A DNA stretch of 64,000 nucleotides from Terrabacter sp. Root181 (GCF_001428505.1 NZ_LMHU01000008.1:62001-126000); one strand, 5' to 3'; counted from the stretch's first letter, positions 8,614 through 18,286 are shown. The notes: generated from the letters alone by a model not told the origin. Numbers and translations are program-made.

Positions 8614-9648
8614 GTGACGACGACGGACACGGGGCTCGGGACCACGGCATCACCGGGCCCGGGCGCAGGCTCGGGTGCGACCCCCACCACGGGTGCGGCC
8701 GACCTCGGCCTGATCCACGACGTGGCCGAGCGGCTCATGGGCGCCATGACCAGTGTCATCGAGGGCAAGCCCGAGGTCGTCCGCACCACCATCACGGTGC
8801 TCTTCGCGGGCGGCCACCTGCTCATCGAGGACGTCCCCGGTGTCGGCAAGACGATGCTCGCCAAGACCCTGGCCCGGTCGATCGACGCGACGGTGCGCCG
8901 CATCCAGTTCACCCCGGACCTGCTGCCCAGCGACGTCACGGGTGTCAGCATCTTCAACCAGGACGCGCGCCGCTTCGAGTTCCGGCCGGGCGCCATCTTC
9001 GCCAACGTCGTCGTCGGCGACGAGATCAACCGCGCCTCCCCCAAGACCCAGTCCGCCCTGCTCGAGTCGATGGAGGAGCGCCAGGTCACCGTCGACGGGA
9101 CCACCTACACCCTGCAGGCCCCGTTCATCGTCATGGCCACCCAGAACCCCATCGAGATGGAGGGCACCTACCCGCTCCCGGAGGCCCAGCGCGACCGCTT
9201 CATGGCCCGCATCTCGATGGGCTACCCCGCACCGAGTGCGGAGCTCGACCTGCTCGAGAGCCACGGGTCGAGCTCGCCGCTCGACGCCCTGACACCGGTC
9301 ACCGACGCCGACACCATCAACCGCGTCGTGCATGCCGTCAGCCAGGTCCACGCGAGCCCCGCCATCCGCCAGTACATCGTCGACCTCGTGACCCGCTCCC
9401 GGGCCACGACCGCGCTGCGGCTCGGCGCGTCCCCGCGTGCCGCACTCCACCTGCTGCGCGCGTCCCGTGCGTACGCCGCCCTCGAGGGTCGCGACCACGT
9501 GATCCCCGACGACGTGCAGGTGCTGGCCGGGCCGGTCCTCGCGCACCGGCTCATGCCGTCGAGCGAGACCCAGCTCGCCCGGCGCACCACCGCCGAGGTG
9601 GTCACCGACCTGCTGCGCCAGGTGCCGGTGCCGCCCTCAGCCCGCTGA
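8614..9648 (+). CDS. MoxR-family AAA+ ATPase
   Basis: Cytoplasmic AAA+ chaperone of the type that activates VWA- or DUF58-containing partners. 344 residues. After a short Gly/Thr/Ala-rich N-terminus come Walker A (DVPGVGKTML, near residue 75), Walker B with the MoxR signature (GDEINRASPKTQSALLE, near 135-150), a sensor region (MATQNPIEMEGTYPLPEAQRDRF) and a C-terminal lid domain. Start: GTG at 8614, five bases after GGAGG; an in-frame ATG at 8590 has no ribosome binding site. First gene of an operon with a DUF58 protein (16-base gap) and a transglutaminase. MoxR plus DUF58 pairs are common; substrates are mostly unknown. Confidence 0.93.
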   Translation: MTTTDTGLGTTASPGPGAGSGATPTTGAADLGLIHDVAERLMGAMTSVIEGKPEVVRTTITVLFAGGHLLIEDVPGVGKTMLAKTLARSIDATVRRIQFTPDLLPSDVTGVSIFNQDARRFEFRPGAIFANVVVGDEINRASPKTQSALLESMEERQVTVDGTTYTLQAPFIVMATQNPIEMEGTYPLPEAQRDRFMARISMGYPAPSAELDLLESHGSSSPLDALTPVTDADTINRVVHAVSQVHASPAIRQYIVDLVTRSRATTALRLGASPRAALHLLRASRAYAALEGRDHVIPDDVQVLAGPVLAHRLMPSSETQLARRTTAEVVTDLLRQVPVPPSAR

Positions 9649-9664
9649 GTCGGGGCACGCGCCC

Positions 9665-10909
9665 ATGAGCTCGCTGCGCAGCGTCCTGACGACGAGGGGC
9701 CGGGCCTTCATGGGCTCCGGCACCGTCCTCGTGCTCGCCGGGGTCATCTTCGGCTTCCGCGACCTCACCCGCTTCGGGGTGCTCCTCGTCGCGCTCCCCC
9801 TCATCTCCGCCGTCCTCGTGCGCACCCGCAAGACGCGCATGCGCATCGAGCGGCACACCCACCCCGAACGCATCAGCGTCGGGCAGGACGCCCACGTGAC
9901 GCTGTCTTTCGAGAACGTCTCGACCAACACGACGCCGATCTTCCTCGCGGAGGAGCGCCTCGACTACGTCCTGGGCGACCGGCCGCGCTTCGTCGTCGGG
10001 CGCATCCCGCCGGGACGGGTGCGGGCGATCGACTACGCCGTGCGCTCCCACCTGCGCGGACGCCACCACCTCGGCCCCCTCGGGGTCCAGGTCCAGGACC
10101 CCTTCGGCCTGGCCAACCGCAACGCCGTGCTCGAGGGCACCGCCGACCTCGTCGTGCTGCCGGCCGTGCACCCGCTGTCGTCGAACCGCCAGCCCAGTGC
10201 GGGCGTCGGCTCCGAGGGTGAGCAGGCCCACCTCATCGCGCTGCACGGCGAGGACGACGTCACCATCCGCGAGTACCGCGACGGCGACGACCTGCGTCGC
10301 ATCCACTGGCCCGCGACCGCGCGCACCGGCGACCTCATGGTGCGCCAGGAGGACCGCCCCGCGCAGCGGCGAGCCGTCGTCCTCATCGACCCGCGGCCCT
10401 CCGCCCACGGAGGAACGGGCGTGAGCAGCTCGTTCGAGTGGGCGATCACCGCGGCCGCGTCGGTCGCCGTGCACCTCTGCGACTCCGGGTATGCCGTGCA
10501 CCTCGTCTGCGCCGAGACGGTCGAGACGTCACGCGCGGCCGAGACGATGACACCCGAGGAGATGCTCGACGTGCTCGCCGTGGCGAGACCTCGCGACGAC
10601 ACGGGCGAGGACGAGATCCTCCGCGCCGGCCAGGCGCTGGCCGCAGCCGGTGGCTTCCTCGTCGCCATCGTCGGTCCGTCGGGACGTGACGTCACGTCCC
10701 GGGTGGCGAGCCTGCGCCAGCCTGGCACGACCGGGCTGGCGCTCGTCCTCGACGCACGCAGCTTCGGCACGACCGACGCCGACGAGGCCGGGCCACACGT
10801 CGACTCGCTGCGCCTCGCCGGCTGGCGAGCCGTCTCCGTCCACCGCGACGAGGACGTCGCGCACGCCTGGGCCGTGCTCACGGCCGCCACCGTGGGAGGC
10901 AGTCGATGA
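9665..10909 (+). CDS. DUF58 domain-containing membrane protein
   Basis: 414 residues. Two N-terminal membrane spans (about residues 13-55) anchor an extracytoplasmic or cytoplasmic beta-rich domain, followed by the DUF58 core with the hallmark REYRDGDDLRRIHWPATAR near residues 202-220 and a degenerate VWA-like fold after it (VVLIDPRPSAH...). DUF58 proteins are the usual partners of MoxR ATPases, and this gene sits between moxR and a transglutaminase. The stop overlaps the next ATG (ATGA at 10906-10909), so the three proteins are probably made together. The molecular role is not established. Confidence 0.9.
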   Translation: MSSLRSVLTTRGRAFMGSGTVLVLAGVIFGFRDLTRFGVLLVALPLISAVLVRTRKTRMRIERHTHPERISVGQDAHVTLSFENVSTNTTPIFLAEERLDYVLGDRPRFVVGRIPPGRVRAIDYAVRSHLRGRHHLGPLGVQVQDPFGLANRNAVLEGTADLVVLPAVHPLSSNRQPSAGVGSEGEQAHLIALHGEDDVTIREYRDGDDLRRIHWPATARTGDLMVRQEDRPAQRRAVVLIDPRPSAHGGTGVSSSFEWAITAAASVAVHLCDSGYAVHLVCAETVETSRAAETMTPEEMLDVLAVARPRDDTGEDEILRAGQALAAAGGFLVAIVGPSGRDVTSRVASLRQPGTTGLALVLDARSFGTTDADEAGPHVDSLRLAGWRAVSVHRDEDVAHAWAVLTAATVGGSR

Positions 10910-13215
10910 CCCGCCGTCGCTGGAGGATCACCCTCCTCGCCGCGCTCGCGACGGTGGCCGCGGTCTACCCGATCACGAGCCTCTTCGTCGAGACGACCTG
11001 GCTGCCGCAGGCGGTCTTCATCGTCTTCCTCGTCGCGGGTCTCGGACTCGTCGGGTGGGGGCTCACCCGCTCCCGCGGTCTCGTCGTGCTCCTCCAGGTG
11101 CTCGTCACCACCTACGTCATCCTCGCCCGCTACACCGGCGAGACGTTCACCCTGCTGGTGCCGACACCCGCCACGCTCGAAGCCGCCAACTCCCTCGGGC
11201 TGCAGGCCCTCGAGACGATCAACCGCTACTCGGCGCCCGCTCCCCTCAACGACGGCATCACCTTCTGCCTCGTCGTCGCCGTCGCGCTCGTCGCGATCGC
11301 GGTCGACGCCATGGCGGCGACGTGGCGCAGCCCGGCAGCCGCCGGGCTCCCCCTGCTGACGGCCTACCTCATCACGGCGGCCAATGGTGACGCCGCGCTC
11401 GCGCTGCGCTACTTCGTCGTGCCCGTCGTGCTGTGGCTCGTCATGCTGCACACGACCGCTCGCGCCCAGTTCGGCCGCTGGGGCACCGCCAACGCGGCCG
11501 ACCAGAGCGAGATCGACGAGGCCGCGCACGACCGCGAGGCCCTGCGCTCGTTCACCGCGGGCGCGCTCAAGCTCGGCGCCGTCGGCGTCGTCGTCGCGCT
11601 CCTCGTGCCGGCCGTCATCCCACACTTCCCCCCGCGCTACCTCACCGAGGGGCTCGGCCGGTCGGGCGGTGGCGGCGGCGAGGGCTCCGTCGGGTTCAAC
11701 GACACGCTCGACCTCTCGCGCAGCCTCAACAACCAGGACCAGTCTCCCGTCCTGACCTACACCACCACCGCCTTCACCCGCGCTCCCCTGCGCGTGCTCG
11801 CCACGTCGTACTACTCGCGCGGGCAGTGGAGCGTCGCCGGGGCCACCGGCGAGCGACCCGACAACCCCGCGCCGCTCCCGCCGCCGAACAAGATGCGCAA
11901 GTACGACATCACCGTGACGGACAACACCCTCGCCGCACCGCGCATCGCCGCTCCGTACCCCGTCATCGCTTTGAACGCGGCGGGCACGCAGTGGAGCGTC
12001 GACCCCGTGACGCGCGACGTTCGCGTCGACCGCGCGGTGAGCAACTACACGGTGACGTACGCCGACATCGCACCGTCGCCGCCGGAGCTGCGCGAGTCCG
12101 GCGCCCCGGACTCCCCTGACATCACCGACGACGACCTCACCATCCCCGACCGCTCGCGCGACCTGATCGAGCAGTGGTCCGCCGAGGTCACCAAGGGCAA
12201 GGACAACCCGCTCGACAAGGCGATCGCGATCCAGAACCACCTGCGCGACCCGAGCCGCTACACCTACTCGCTCGACCTCGGCGAGTCGCTTCGCGACAGC
12301 CAGGGACGCCTCCTCGAGCCGATCCAGAACTTCTACGAGACCCGACGCGGCTACTGCGTGCAGTTTGCAACGGCGATGATCATGCTGGCGCGCGCACAAG
12401 GCATCCCGGCGCGCATGGCGATCGGCTTCCTGCCCGGTCAGCTCTCGGGCGAGCGCTACATCGTCCGGGCGAGCGACGCCCACGCCTGGCCCGAGCTCTA
12501 CTTCCAGGGCTACGGCTGGCTCCGCTTCGAGCCGACCCCGGGTGCCCGCTCGGGCACGCCGCCGCCGTATGCCGTCCTCGGTGCGGACTCCGGCTCGACG
12601 GGTGGTGGCCGCGAGGTGAGCGACACCAACACCGCGAGCGGCGGGGCCTCGGTCAGCAGCACGAGCACGACGGCCACGGCCGCGCCCGTCCGGCCCCAGG
12701 AGTCCTTCCTCGACTCCCTCGGGCACGTGTTCAGCGTGCGCAACGTCGTCCTCGCGACTGCGCTCGTCCTCGGTCTGCTCGCGGCCTTCGCCATGCCGAT
12801 CACGGCCTGGCTCCTCCGGCTGCGTCGACGGCGCGCCGCGGTGACCCAGCAGGACCTCATCGAGGCCGAGTGGGACGACCTCACCTCGCACTTCGGCGAC
12901 CTGGGGCTCAGTGCGCCCGAGGGCGCGACCCTGCGCCAGCTGCGGGAGCGCTACGTCTCCGCCGGGCACCTGGACGAGGAGAACGCCACCGCCATGCGGC
13001 GGGTCACGGCCACGCTCGAGAAGTCGCGCTACGACCGGCCGGAGCGCACGACGCCGCAGGAGGCCTTCCGGCTGCACCACGACATCCGCTCGATCCGCCG
13101 CCAGGTGGGGCACACCCGAGCCTGGCAGACCCGGGCGCGGTCCTTCTTCTGGCCCGGGGCCGCCGTCTCGTTCTGGCGGTCGCTGCCCGACCGCCTGCTC
13201 CCGCGGCGCCGCTGA
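10906..13215 (+). CDS. Membrane-anchored transglutaminase-like protein (TgpA type)
   Basis: 769 residues. Residues 1-220 hold about six membrane spans (DUF3488-like region), followed by an extracytoplasmic transglutaminase-like cysteine-protease fold, another membrane span near residues 612-636 and a C-terminal cytoplasmic domain (DUF4129-like). Catalytic residues by position: Cys484 in RRGYCVQFA, His526 in ASDAHAWPE and an acidic residue 16 positions later. That third residue is Glu542 (RFEPTP) where Pseudomonas TgpA has Asp; I believe Glu is common in actinobacterial relatives. Likely remodels cell-envelope protein or peptide substrates together with the MoxR/DUF58 proteins encoded upstream. 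Confidence 0.9.
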   Translation: MTRRRWRITLLAALATVAAVYPITSLFVETTWLPQAVFIVFLVAGLGLVGWGLTRSRGLVVLLQVLVTTYVILARYTGETFTLLVPTPATLEAANSLGLQALETINRYSAPAPLNDGITFCLVVAVALVAIAVDAMAATWRSPAAAGLPLLTAYLITAANGDAALALRYFVVPVVLWLVMLHTTARAQFGRWGTANAADQSEIDEAAHDREALRSFTAGALKLGAVGVVVALLVPAVIPHFPPRYLTEGLGRSGGGGGEGSVGFNDTLDLSRSLNNQDQSPVLTYTTTAFTRAPLRVLATSYYSRGQWSVAGATGERPDNPAPLPPPNKMRKYDITVTDNTLAAPRIAAPYPVIALNAAGTQWSVDPVTRDVRVDRAVSNYTVTYADIAPSPPELRESGAPDSPDITDDDLTIPDRSRDLIEQWSAEVTKGKDNPLDKAIAIQNHLRDPSRYTYSLDLGESLRDSQGRLLEPIQNFYETRRGYCVQFATAMIMLARAQGIPARMAIGFLPGQLSGERYIVRASDAHAWPELYFQGYGWLRFEPTPGARSGTPPPYAVLGADSGSTGGGREVSDTNTASGGASVSSTSTTATAAPVRPQESFLDSLGHVFSVRNVVLATALVLGLLAAFAMPITAWLLRLRRRRAAVTQQDLIEAEWDDLTSHFGDLGLSAPEGATLRQLRERYVSAGHLDEENATAMRRVTATLEKSRYDRPERTTPQEAFRLHHDIRSIRRQVGHTRAWQTRARSFFWPGAAVSFWRSLPDRLLPRRR

Positions 13216-13270
13216 CCCGGCGAACGGCACACACTCCCGGGACTCCACCCCCACGGCATACGCGAAGGAG

Positions 13271-13291
13271 CCCACGACGGTCTGTCGTGGG
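13271..13291. terminator. Bidirectional hairpin between convergent genes
   Basis: CCCACGAC and GTCGTGGG form an 8-bp perfect stem around a 5-base loop, between the transglutaminase (plus strand) and the DUF6069 gene (minus strand). It is placed to end both transcripts, although no U-run is present. Confidence 0.6.
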
Positions 13292-13305
13292 GCCCTCCCG
13301 AGCCG

Positions 13306-13782
13306 TCAGCGCCGTTGCCAGGAACGCTCCGCATCGACGACCGTGCGCGAGAGCACCGCGGTGAGCAACGAGCCGATGCACAGTCCGACGACGAGGTTGA
13401 TGATGCTGACGGCGACCCTGCTCGCAGTCGAGCCGTCACGGGTGAACGGGAGAATCATGGCGGCCACCGTCGTCAGCCCGACGATCCAGGAGAAGAAGGA
13501 ACGAGGCCTGGGCGTCGTCACCGACAGGAGATGGGCGAGACCTGTCGCGGCGACCGCGGCCAGGAAGGCGGTCACGGCGTAGTTGAGGCCGAGCGAGTCG
13601 CTGACGTGCAGGACGACGGCCGTCTTCGCCAGGCTGACGTCCAGCACGCCCTGAGCAAGAAGGACACCAACCCAGCAGGTCAGGGCGACCACCACCGCGG
13701 TGGCGAGGCCACCCGTCCAGAGGCGGCCCGCGTCGACGGAGACGTGGGAGGAGCGCCCCGGCACCACGTTCGGCTTGCTCAT
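13306..13782 (-). CDS. DUF6069-like four-span membrane protein
   Basis: 158 residues with four hydrophobic segments (about residues 22-45, 62-86, 92-114 and 122-146) and short loops. Composition and layout fit the actinobacterial DUF6069 family, of unknown function. The ATG at 13782 has GAAGG 7-10 bases upstream. It stands alone, convergent with the transglutaminase operon. The family name is a recognition from overall pattern and not from a firm motif. Confidence 0.7.
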   Translation of the reverse strand: MSKPNVVPGRSSHVSVDAGRLWTGGLATAVVVALTCWVGVLLAQGVLDVSLAKTAVVLHVSDSLGLNYAVTAFLAAVAATGLAHLLSVTTPRPRSFFSWIVGLTTVAAMILPFTRDGSTASRVAVSIINLVVGLCIGSLLTAVLSRTVVDAERSWQRR

Positions 13783-14070
13783 GATCGACCTTCAGTGCTC
13801 ATGTCGCCCTCCGCAGTCGCTGTGTCGAACCCCGCACCCCATGAAACCGCGCCCGAGCCGCCCCGCGCCAGAGAACCGCCGGGCCGTACGCGTTACATGT
13901 GGCCCTACCTTGGGAGGTTCGACGGCGTGCTCGGAGTTGTCGGCGGGTAGCAGGCGCGCCGGAGAGACGGACATGGCCGCGTCCGCGAAGGACCCGAACG
14001 ACCGGCTCGGATGACCGATGAAGACCCAGCTGGCCGTTGAATCGCAGTGGTCCTTCGAGTCCTTCGCTCG

Positions 14071-14304
14071 TCACCCGATTCGCGTGAGCAGCTCGGCCGA
14101 GAGCCACTGCTGCACCAGGACGCGGTCGGTCTCGATGAGGTACGCGACCAGAGCGAACCAGACCCCGTCCCGCTGCTGCCACTCGATCACGATGCCCGGG
14201 TGTGGGCCGGGGGCGTCGGGGCCGCCGCGGACCCAGCAGTGCCGGCGGCTGGGCGGTGTGGGCGGGATGGGGTGCTCGTGCCCCCGTCCCGATCCGCCAG
14301 CCAT
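14071..14304 (-). CDS. Small conserved-looking hypothetical protein
   Basis: 77 residues if started at ATG 14304, which has TGGAG four bases upstream; the frame is open to an ATG at 14346 without a good site. The C-terminal half reads like a small beta-sheet protein (GIVIEWQQRDGVWFALVAYL, then ...VLVQQWLSAELLTRI), a pattern seen in short actinobacterial proteins of unknown function. Codon use has GC at most third positions, supporting coding. The 288 bases upstream to 13783 hold nothing I can assign. Confidence 0.6.
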   Translation of the reverse strand: MAGGSGRGHEHPIPPTPPSRRHCWVRGGPDAPGPHPGIVIEWQQRDGVWFALVAYLIETDRVLVQQWLSAELLTRIG

Positions 14305-14409
14305 GGCTCCAGTGTGGCGCATCCTCGAACACCTGTTCGACCACATGGCGAGGCATCACCGTCCTTGCGGGCCGACAGCGCACCGGTCCAGGCCGCTACC
14401 GGACATGCC

Positions 14410-14442
14410 GCAGGTCAGGCGCCCATTGGGCACCTGACCTGC
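14410..14442 (-). terminator. Terminator hairpin of the sigma factor gene
   Basis: A perfect 10-bp outer stem GCAGGTCAGG / CCTGACCTGC encloses, after one C-A mismatch, an inner GCCC/GGGC stem with an ATT loop. It begins 28 bases after the sigma factor stop codon on the minus strand. GC-rich stems without U-runs are typical terminators in such genomes. Confidence 0.75.
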
Positions 14443-14469
14443 GCACACGCGATGGAGCGAGCCGAACCG

Positions 14470-16173
14470 TCAGTCCAGGTAGTCGCGCAGCACCTGGCTG
14501 CGGCTGGGGTGACGCAGCTTGCTCATCGTCTTGGACTCGATCTGGCGGATGCGCTCACGCGTCACCCCGTAGACCTTGCCGATCTCGTCGAGCGTCTTCG
14601 GCTGGCCGTCGGTCAGTCCGAAACGCATCGAGACGACGCCCGCCTCGCGCTCCGAGAGCGTGTCGAGGACCGAGTGCAGCTGCTCCTGCAGGAGCGTGAA
14701 GCTCACGGCGTCGGCCGGGACGACGGCCTCGGAGTCCTCGATGAGGTCACCGAACTCGCTGTCACCGTCCTCACCGAGCGGCGTGTGCAGGGAGATCGGC
14801 TCGCGGCCGTACTTCTGGACCTCGACGACCTTCTCGGGGGTCATGTCGAGCTCCTTGGCGAGCTCCTCCGGGGTGGGCTCGCGGCCCAGGTCCTGGAGCA
14901 TCTGGCGCTGCACGCGGGCCAGCTTGTTGATGACCTCGACCATGTGGACCGGGATGCGGATGGTGCGCGCCTGGTCGGCCATCGCGCGGGTGATGGCCTG
15001 GCGGATCCACCACGTCGCGTACGTCGAGAACTTGTAGCCCTTGGTGTAGTCGAACTTCTCGACCGCACGGATGAGGCCGAGGTTGCCCTCCTGGATGAGG
15101 TCGAGGAAGAGCATGCCGCGACCGGTGTAGCGCTTGGCGAGCGAGACGACGAGTCGCAGGTTGGCCTCGAGCAGGTGGTTCTTGGCCTTCTTGCCGTCCT
15201 GGGCGATCCACCACAGCTCGCGCTTGAGCTTCATGTCGATCTTGTCGCCGGAGTTGAGCTTCTCCTCGGCGAACAGGCCGGCCTCGATGCGCTTGGCGAG
15301 CTCGACCTCCTGCTCGGCGTTGAGGAGGGCGACCTTGCCGATCTGCTTGAGGTAGTCCTTGACCGGGTCGGCCGTGGCGCCGGCGGTGACGACCTGCTGT
15401 GCGGGCGCGTCGTCCTCGTCGTCGTCACGGATGACGAAGCCGGACTCCTCGGTCTCCTCGGGCTTGGCCGCGGCGGCCGGCGTGGCCTCGTCGCCGTCCT
15501 CGGCGTCGTCGTCCACGTCGACGGCCTCGACGACGGCCTCGACGACGACCTCCTCGAGCTCGGCGGCCGGGGCGTCGTCGGGCTCGGCGTCGTCGGCGTC
15601 ACCATCGGCGGCGACGGTGCCGTCGGCGGACGTCGCGGCCTTCTTGGCCGCCGTCTTGCGGGTGGCCGCCTTCTTGGCGACGGGCTTGGCCGCGGCCTTG
15701 GCGACACCGGCGTTGGTCGCGGCCTTCTTGGCCGTGCGCGCGGCAGCAGCCTTCGGGGCGGTGGCGGGCTCGTCATCGGTGGCAGCGGCGGCTCGGGCCG
15801 GGGCTGCCTTGGCCGTCGTCTTCTTGGCGGCGGTCTTCGTCGTCGCGGTCGTGGTCCGCGTCGCGGACTTCGTCGCCGCGGCCGTGGTGCTGCGTGCGGT
15901 GGCCACAGTGCCTCCCTTGGTCCCTGTACGGGTCTTCTTCGTCGTGCTGGAGTGCGGCGCGTCGACGACGATCTCGATGTCGTGGGCCTCGAGGGTCGTG
16001 AGGACCGGCTTCATCTGCTTCAGGTCGAGTCCTGCATCGACCTGGGCGCGCGCGATCTCCGTTCCGGTGATGGTGCCGCTGGTGCTGCCCTTGACCAGGA
16101 GCTGCATGATCGCCTCGTGCTGGAACACCTTCGGCAGGGTCTTGGGAGCTCCAGCGGTTGTTGCCTTAGGCAC
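14470..16173 (-). CDS. sigA: Principal RNA polymerase sigma factor (RpoD/SigA/HrdB type)
   Basis: Directs RNA polymerase to housekeeping promoters. 567 residues. Residues 1-70 resemble region 1.1 (helical, [12 protein letters not shown]...); residues 75-260 are a low-complexity tail of Ala/Lys/Thr then Asp/Glu, a layout known from actinobacterial principal sigma factors. Regions 1.2 to 4.2 follow: [11 protein letters not shown], the region 2 core [20 protein letters not shown] and [10 protein letters not shown] (-10 recognition), and the -35 helix-turn-helix [20 protein letters not shown] near the end. Start is GTG at 16173; GAAAGGCGA lies rather far upstream. The promoter carries a consensus TATAAT about 165 bases upstream. 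Confidence 0.96.
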   Translation of the reverse strand: MPKATTAGAPKTLPKVFQHEAIMQLLVKGSTSGTITGTEIARAQVDAGLDLKQMKPVLTTLEAHDIEIVVDAPHSSTTKKTRTGTKGGTVATARSTTAAATKSATRTTTATTKTAAKKTTAKAAPARAAAATDDEPATAPKAAAARTAKKAATNAGVAKAAAKPVAKKAATRKTAAKKAATSADGTVAADGDADDAEPDDAPAAELEEVVVEAVVEAVDVDDDAEDGDEATPAAAAKPEETEESGFVIRDDDEDDAPAQQVVTAGATADPVKDYLKQIGKVALLNAEQEVELAKRIEAGLFAEEKLNSGDKIDMKLKRELWWIAQDGKKAKNHLLEANLRLVVSLAKRYTGRGMLFLDLIQEGNLGLIRAVEKFDYTKGYKFSTYATWWIRQAITRAMADQARTIRIPVHMVEVINKLARVQRQMLQDLGREPTPEELAKELDMTPEKVVEVQKYGREPISLHTPLGEDGDSEFGDLIEDSEAVVPADAVSFTLLQEQLHSVLDTLSEREAGVVSMRFGLTDGQPKTLDEIGKVYGVTRERIRQIESKTMSKLRHPSRSQVLRDYLD

Positions 16174-16340
16174 GGATGCAGTCGCCTTTCGTCACAGGTC
16201 TCGTCAGATGACCGACCCGAATCCGGGCATGCATCATCACAACGAACGAGAATGGGGGTTGGTGCCGGAAGAGCTTGGCCTGTCGGAGTCGATCCCTGTT
16301 TCGATCTCTCGGTGCGCCTCGTGCGATCCGGTACTCGGAC

Positions 16341-16346
16341 ATTATA
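16341..16346 (-). promoter_or_regulatory. TATAAT -10 element upstream of the sigma factor
   Basis: Minus strand TATAAT in TTTTATAATG, a perfect consensus -10 in a region otherwise near 65 % GC. No good -35 lies 16-18 bases upstream; a TTGACG at 16381-16376 is 29 bases away. The transcript would have a leader of roughly 160 bases before the GTG start, long for this genome. The 271-base gap 16174-16444 contains no gene. Confidence 0.6.
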
Positions 16347-16444
16347 AAACGGCGTACGCCCTTCGAGCGAACGCACGTCAAACTCGCGTGCCGGACGAGG
16401 CGCAGGTCACGGTCCGCACCCCATCCGGAGCGTGCCGACGGCGG

Positions 16445-16843
16445 TCAGTCGCCCTTGACCGCGAGCACAGGACAGCTCGCGTCGAGCAGGATGCGCTGGG
16501 CGTTGGACCCCAGGATGAGCTTGCCGACCGGGCTGCGACGACGCAGGCCGATGACGATGAAGTCGGCCTTCTCCTCCTCCGCGACGGAGATGAGGTCCTC
16601 GGCGGGGTCGTTGCCCCGGACGAGCTGGCGCACCTCGTGCTCCAGCCCCTTCTCCTCGAGGAGCGTCTGCACGCGGCTGAGCTCGCTCTCGAACTGGCTG
16701 GCCTCGTTCGCGTCGAAGTCCTTGCCACCCCGGTGGGAGCTGATGACGACGAGCTTCGAGCCACGCAGGACGCACTCCTCGGCGGCTCGCTTGAGCGCCG
16801 CGCGACCTTCCTTGGTGGCGACATAACCAACGACGATGGCCAC
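16445..16843 (-). CDS. Universal stress protein, single UspA domain
   Basis: 132 residues, a single Usp domain of the ATP-binding kind: an N-terminal beta strand (VAIVVGYVATKEG) and the C-terminal nucleotide-binding motif of the G-2x-G-9x-G(S) type in GLRRRSPVGKLILGSNAQ. Start at GTG 16843, eight bases after AAGGAGGT, one of the best ribosome binding sites in the window; the open frame upstream runs through metX and is shadow. Lies alone between the sigma factor and metX. Role in stress survival is inferred from the family. Confidence 0.92.
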   Translation of the reverse strand: MAIVVGYVATKEGRAALKRAAEECVLRGSKLVVISSHRGGKDFDANEASQFESELSRVQTLLEEKGLEHEVRQLVRGNDPAEDLISVAEEEKADFIVIGLRRRSPVGKLILGSNAQRILLDASCPVLAVKGD

Positions 16844-16984
16844 TTTCCCGGACCTCCTTGGGACGGAAACAACCAGTGCTCGCACCGTACCCGATAACGA
16901 GGCGTCCGGCGCGTCCCGCGCGAAGTCTCGCCGAGTCACCGTCGGGGCGCACGACCAAGGCATGCGATGACGGCACACACCGGC

Positions 16985-17011
16985 GAACCCGCCCGGGCCG
17001 CAGACGGGTTC
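16985..17011 (-). terminator. Hairpin at the end of metX
   Basis: GAACCCG / CGGGTTC, a 7-bp stem with a 13-base loop that begins inside the metX stop codon. It probably ends the metX transcript ahead of the usp gene. Confidence 0.4.
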
Positions 17012-18272
17012 AGCCGCGGCGACGCTCGAGCGCGTCCCGGACGATGCGACCCACCTGGTCCTCCTCGATGAGGAAGCCGTCGTGCCCGAACTCGGAGGTG
17101 ATGTGCGCGCGACGTGAACCCGGCAGAGCGGCGTGCAGCTCGTCCGACAGCCGGGGTGGGTAGAGACGGTCGGTGTCCACCGAGACGATCGTGCAGTCGG
17201 CGCGCACGCGCTCGAGGGCGACCTCAAGCCCACCCCGGTCGCGGCCGACGTCGTGGGAGTTCATCGCCTCGGTCAGCACGACGTAGGAGTTCGCGTCGAA
17301 TCGACGCGCCAGCTTGCCGGCGTGGTGGTCGAGGTAGGACTCGACGGCGAAGCGGCCGCGGTCGCCCGCGCGCAGTGGGTCCTCGCCGAGCTGGGCCTGG
17401 CGTCCGAACCGCTCGCCCAGCTCGGTCTCGGTGCGGTAGGTGATGTGCGCGATGCGGCGGGCCAGGCCGAGGCCCGTGTCGGGACGCGTGTGGCCGTCGT
17501 AGTAGTCCCCGCCGGCGAAGTCGGGGTCGTTGCGGATCGCGAGCAGCTGCGGCTGGCACCAGGCGATCTGGTCAGCCGTCGCGTACGCCGTCGAGGCGAG
17601 CACGATGCAGCGGTCGACGTCGTCGGGGTAGGTCACCGCCCACTCGACCGCCCGCATCCCACCCATCGACCCCCCGACGACGGCGGCGAGGCGGCGGATG
17701 CCCAGCCCGTCGAGGAGCCGGCGCTCGACGGCGACCTGGTCGCGCACGGTGACGTAGGGAAAGCGGCTCCCCCACGGCAGGCCGTCGGGCGCCTTGCTCG
17801 CGGGGCCGGTGCTTCCCTGACAGCCCCCGAGGACGTTGGACGCGATGACGAACCACTGCTCGGGGTCGACCGGGCCACCCGCACCGACGAGGGCGTTCCA
17901 CCACCCGGGCGAGGCGTGTCCGTCGCCGGCCTCACCGATGACGTGGCTGTCGCCCGTCAAGGCGTGCTCGACGAGGATGACGTTGTCGCCCGCGTCGTTG
18001 AGCCGGCCCCACGTCTCGTAGGCGATGCGGACGTCGGGCAGCACGCCCCCGCGCTCGAGCTCGACCTCGCCGATGTCGGCGAACTGCCGCCGACCGACGG
18101 GGTCCCCGTCGCGCCAGGCGCCGTCGGGCCGACGGGGCTCGCATGTCGTGTGGTCGTCGACACGGCTCGTCGCGGCATGGTCCGGCGTCGCTGCGGTGCC
18201 GCCTGTCTGGCCGGTGCCAGCGGTCGCGAACCGCGGCCGGCGCGTGCTCTGCTTCCGGTGGGTGACGGTCAT
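17010..18272 (-). CDS. metX: Homoserine O-acetyltransferase (MetX)
   Basis: Alpha/beta-hydrolase that transfers acetyl from acetyl-CoA to homoserine, the committed step of methionine synthesis by direct sulfhydrylation. 420 residues. About 65 N-terminal residues are Thr/Arg-rich and not conserved; the catalytic domain starts at FADIGEVELERGG. The nucleophile serine is in GGSMGGM near residue 200, the triad is completed by Asp in SVDTDRLYP and His in FGHDGF near the C-terminus. ATG at 18272 has GAGGAG eight bases upstream, and a SAM-IV riboswitch lies directly in front. No metY sulfhydrylase gene is next to it. Acyl preference (acetyl or succinyl) cannot be settled by eye. Confidence 0.94.
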   Translation of the reverse strand: MTVTHRKQSTRRPRFATAGTGQTGGTAATPDHAATSRVDDHTTCEPRRPDGAWRDGDPVGRRQFADIGEVELERGGVLPDVRIAYETWGRLNDAGDNVILVEHALTGDSHVIGEAGDGHASPGWWNALVGAGGPVDPEQWFVIASNVLGGCQGSTGPASKAPDGLPWGSRFPYVTVRDQVAVERRLLDGLGIRRLAAVVGGSMGGMRAVEWAVTYPDDVDRCIVLASTAYATADQIAWCQPQLLAIRNDPDFAGGDYYDGHTRPDTGLGLARRIAHITYRTETELGERFGRQAQLGEDPLRAGDRGRFAVESYLDHHAGKLARRFDANSYVVLTEAMNSHDVGRDRGGLEVALERVRADCTIVSVDTDRLYPPRLSDELHAALPGSRRAHITSEFGHDGFLIEEDQVGRIVRDALERRRG

Positions 18273-18286
18273 CGGGGTACTCCTCG

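Noticed and set aside
10033-13275. 1080-codon minus-strand frame opposite DUF58 and the transglutaminase
   Set aside because: Arg/Gly/Val-rich composition without motifs; the plus-strand genes carry clear family signatures.
16376-16381. TTGACG as -35 of the sigma factor promoter
   Set aside because: It is 29 bases from the TATAAT -10, outside the usable 16-19 range.
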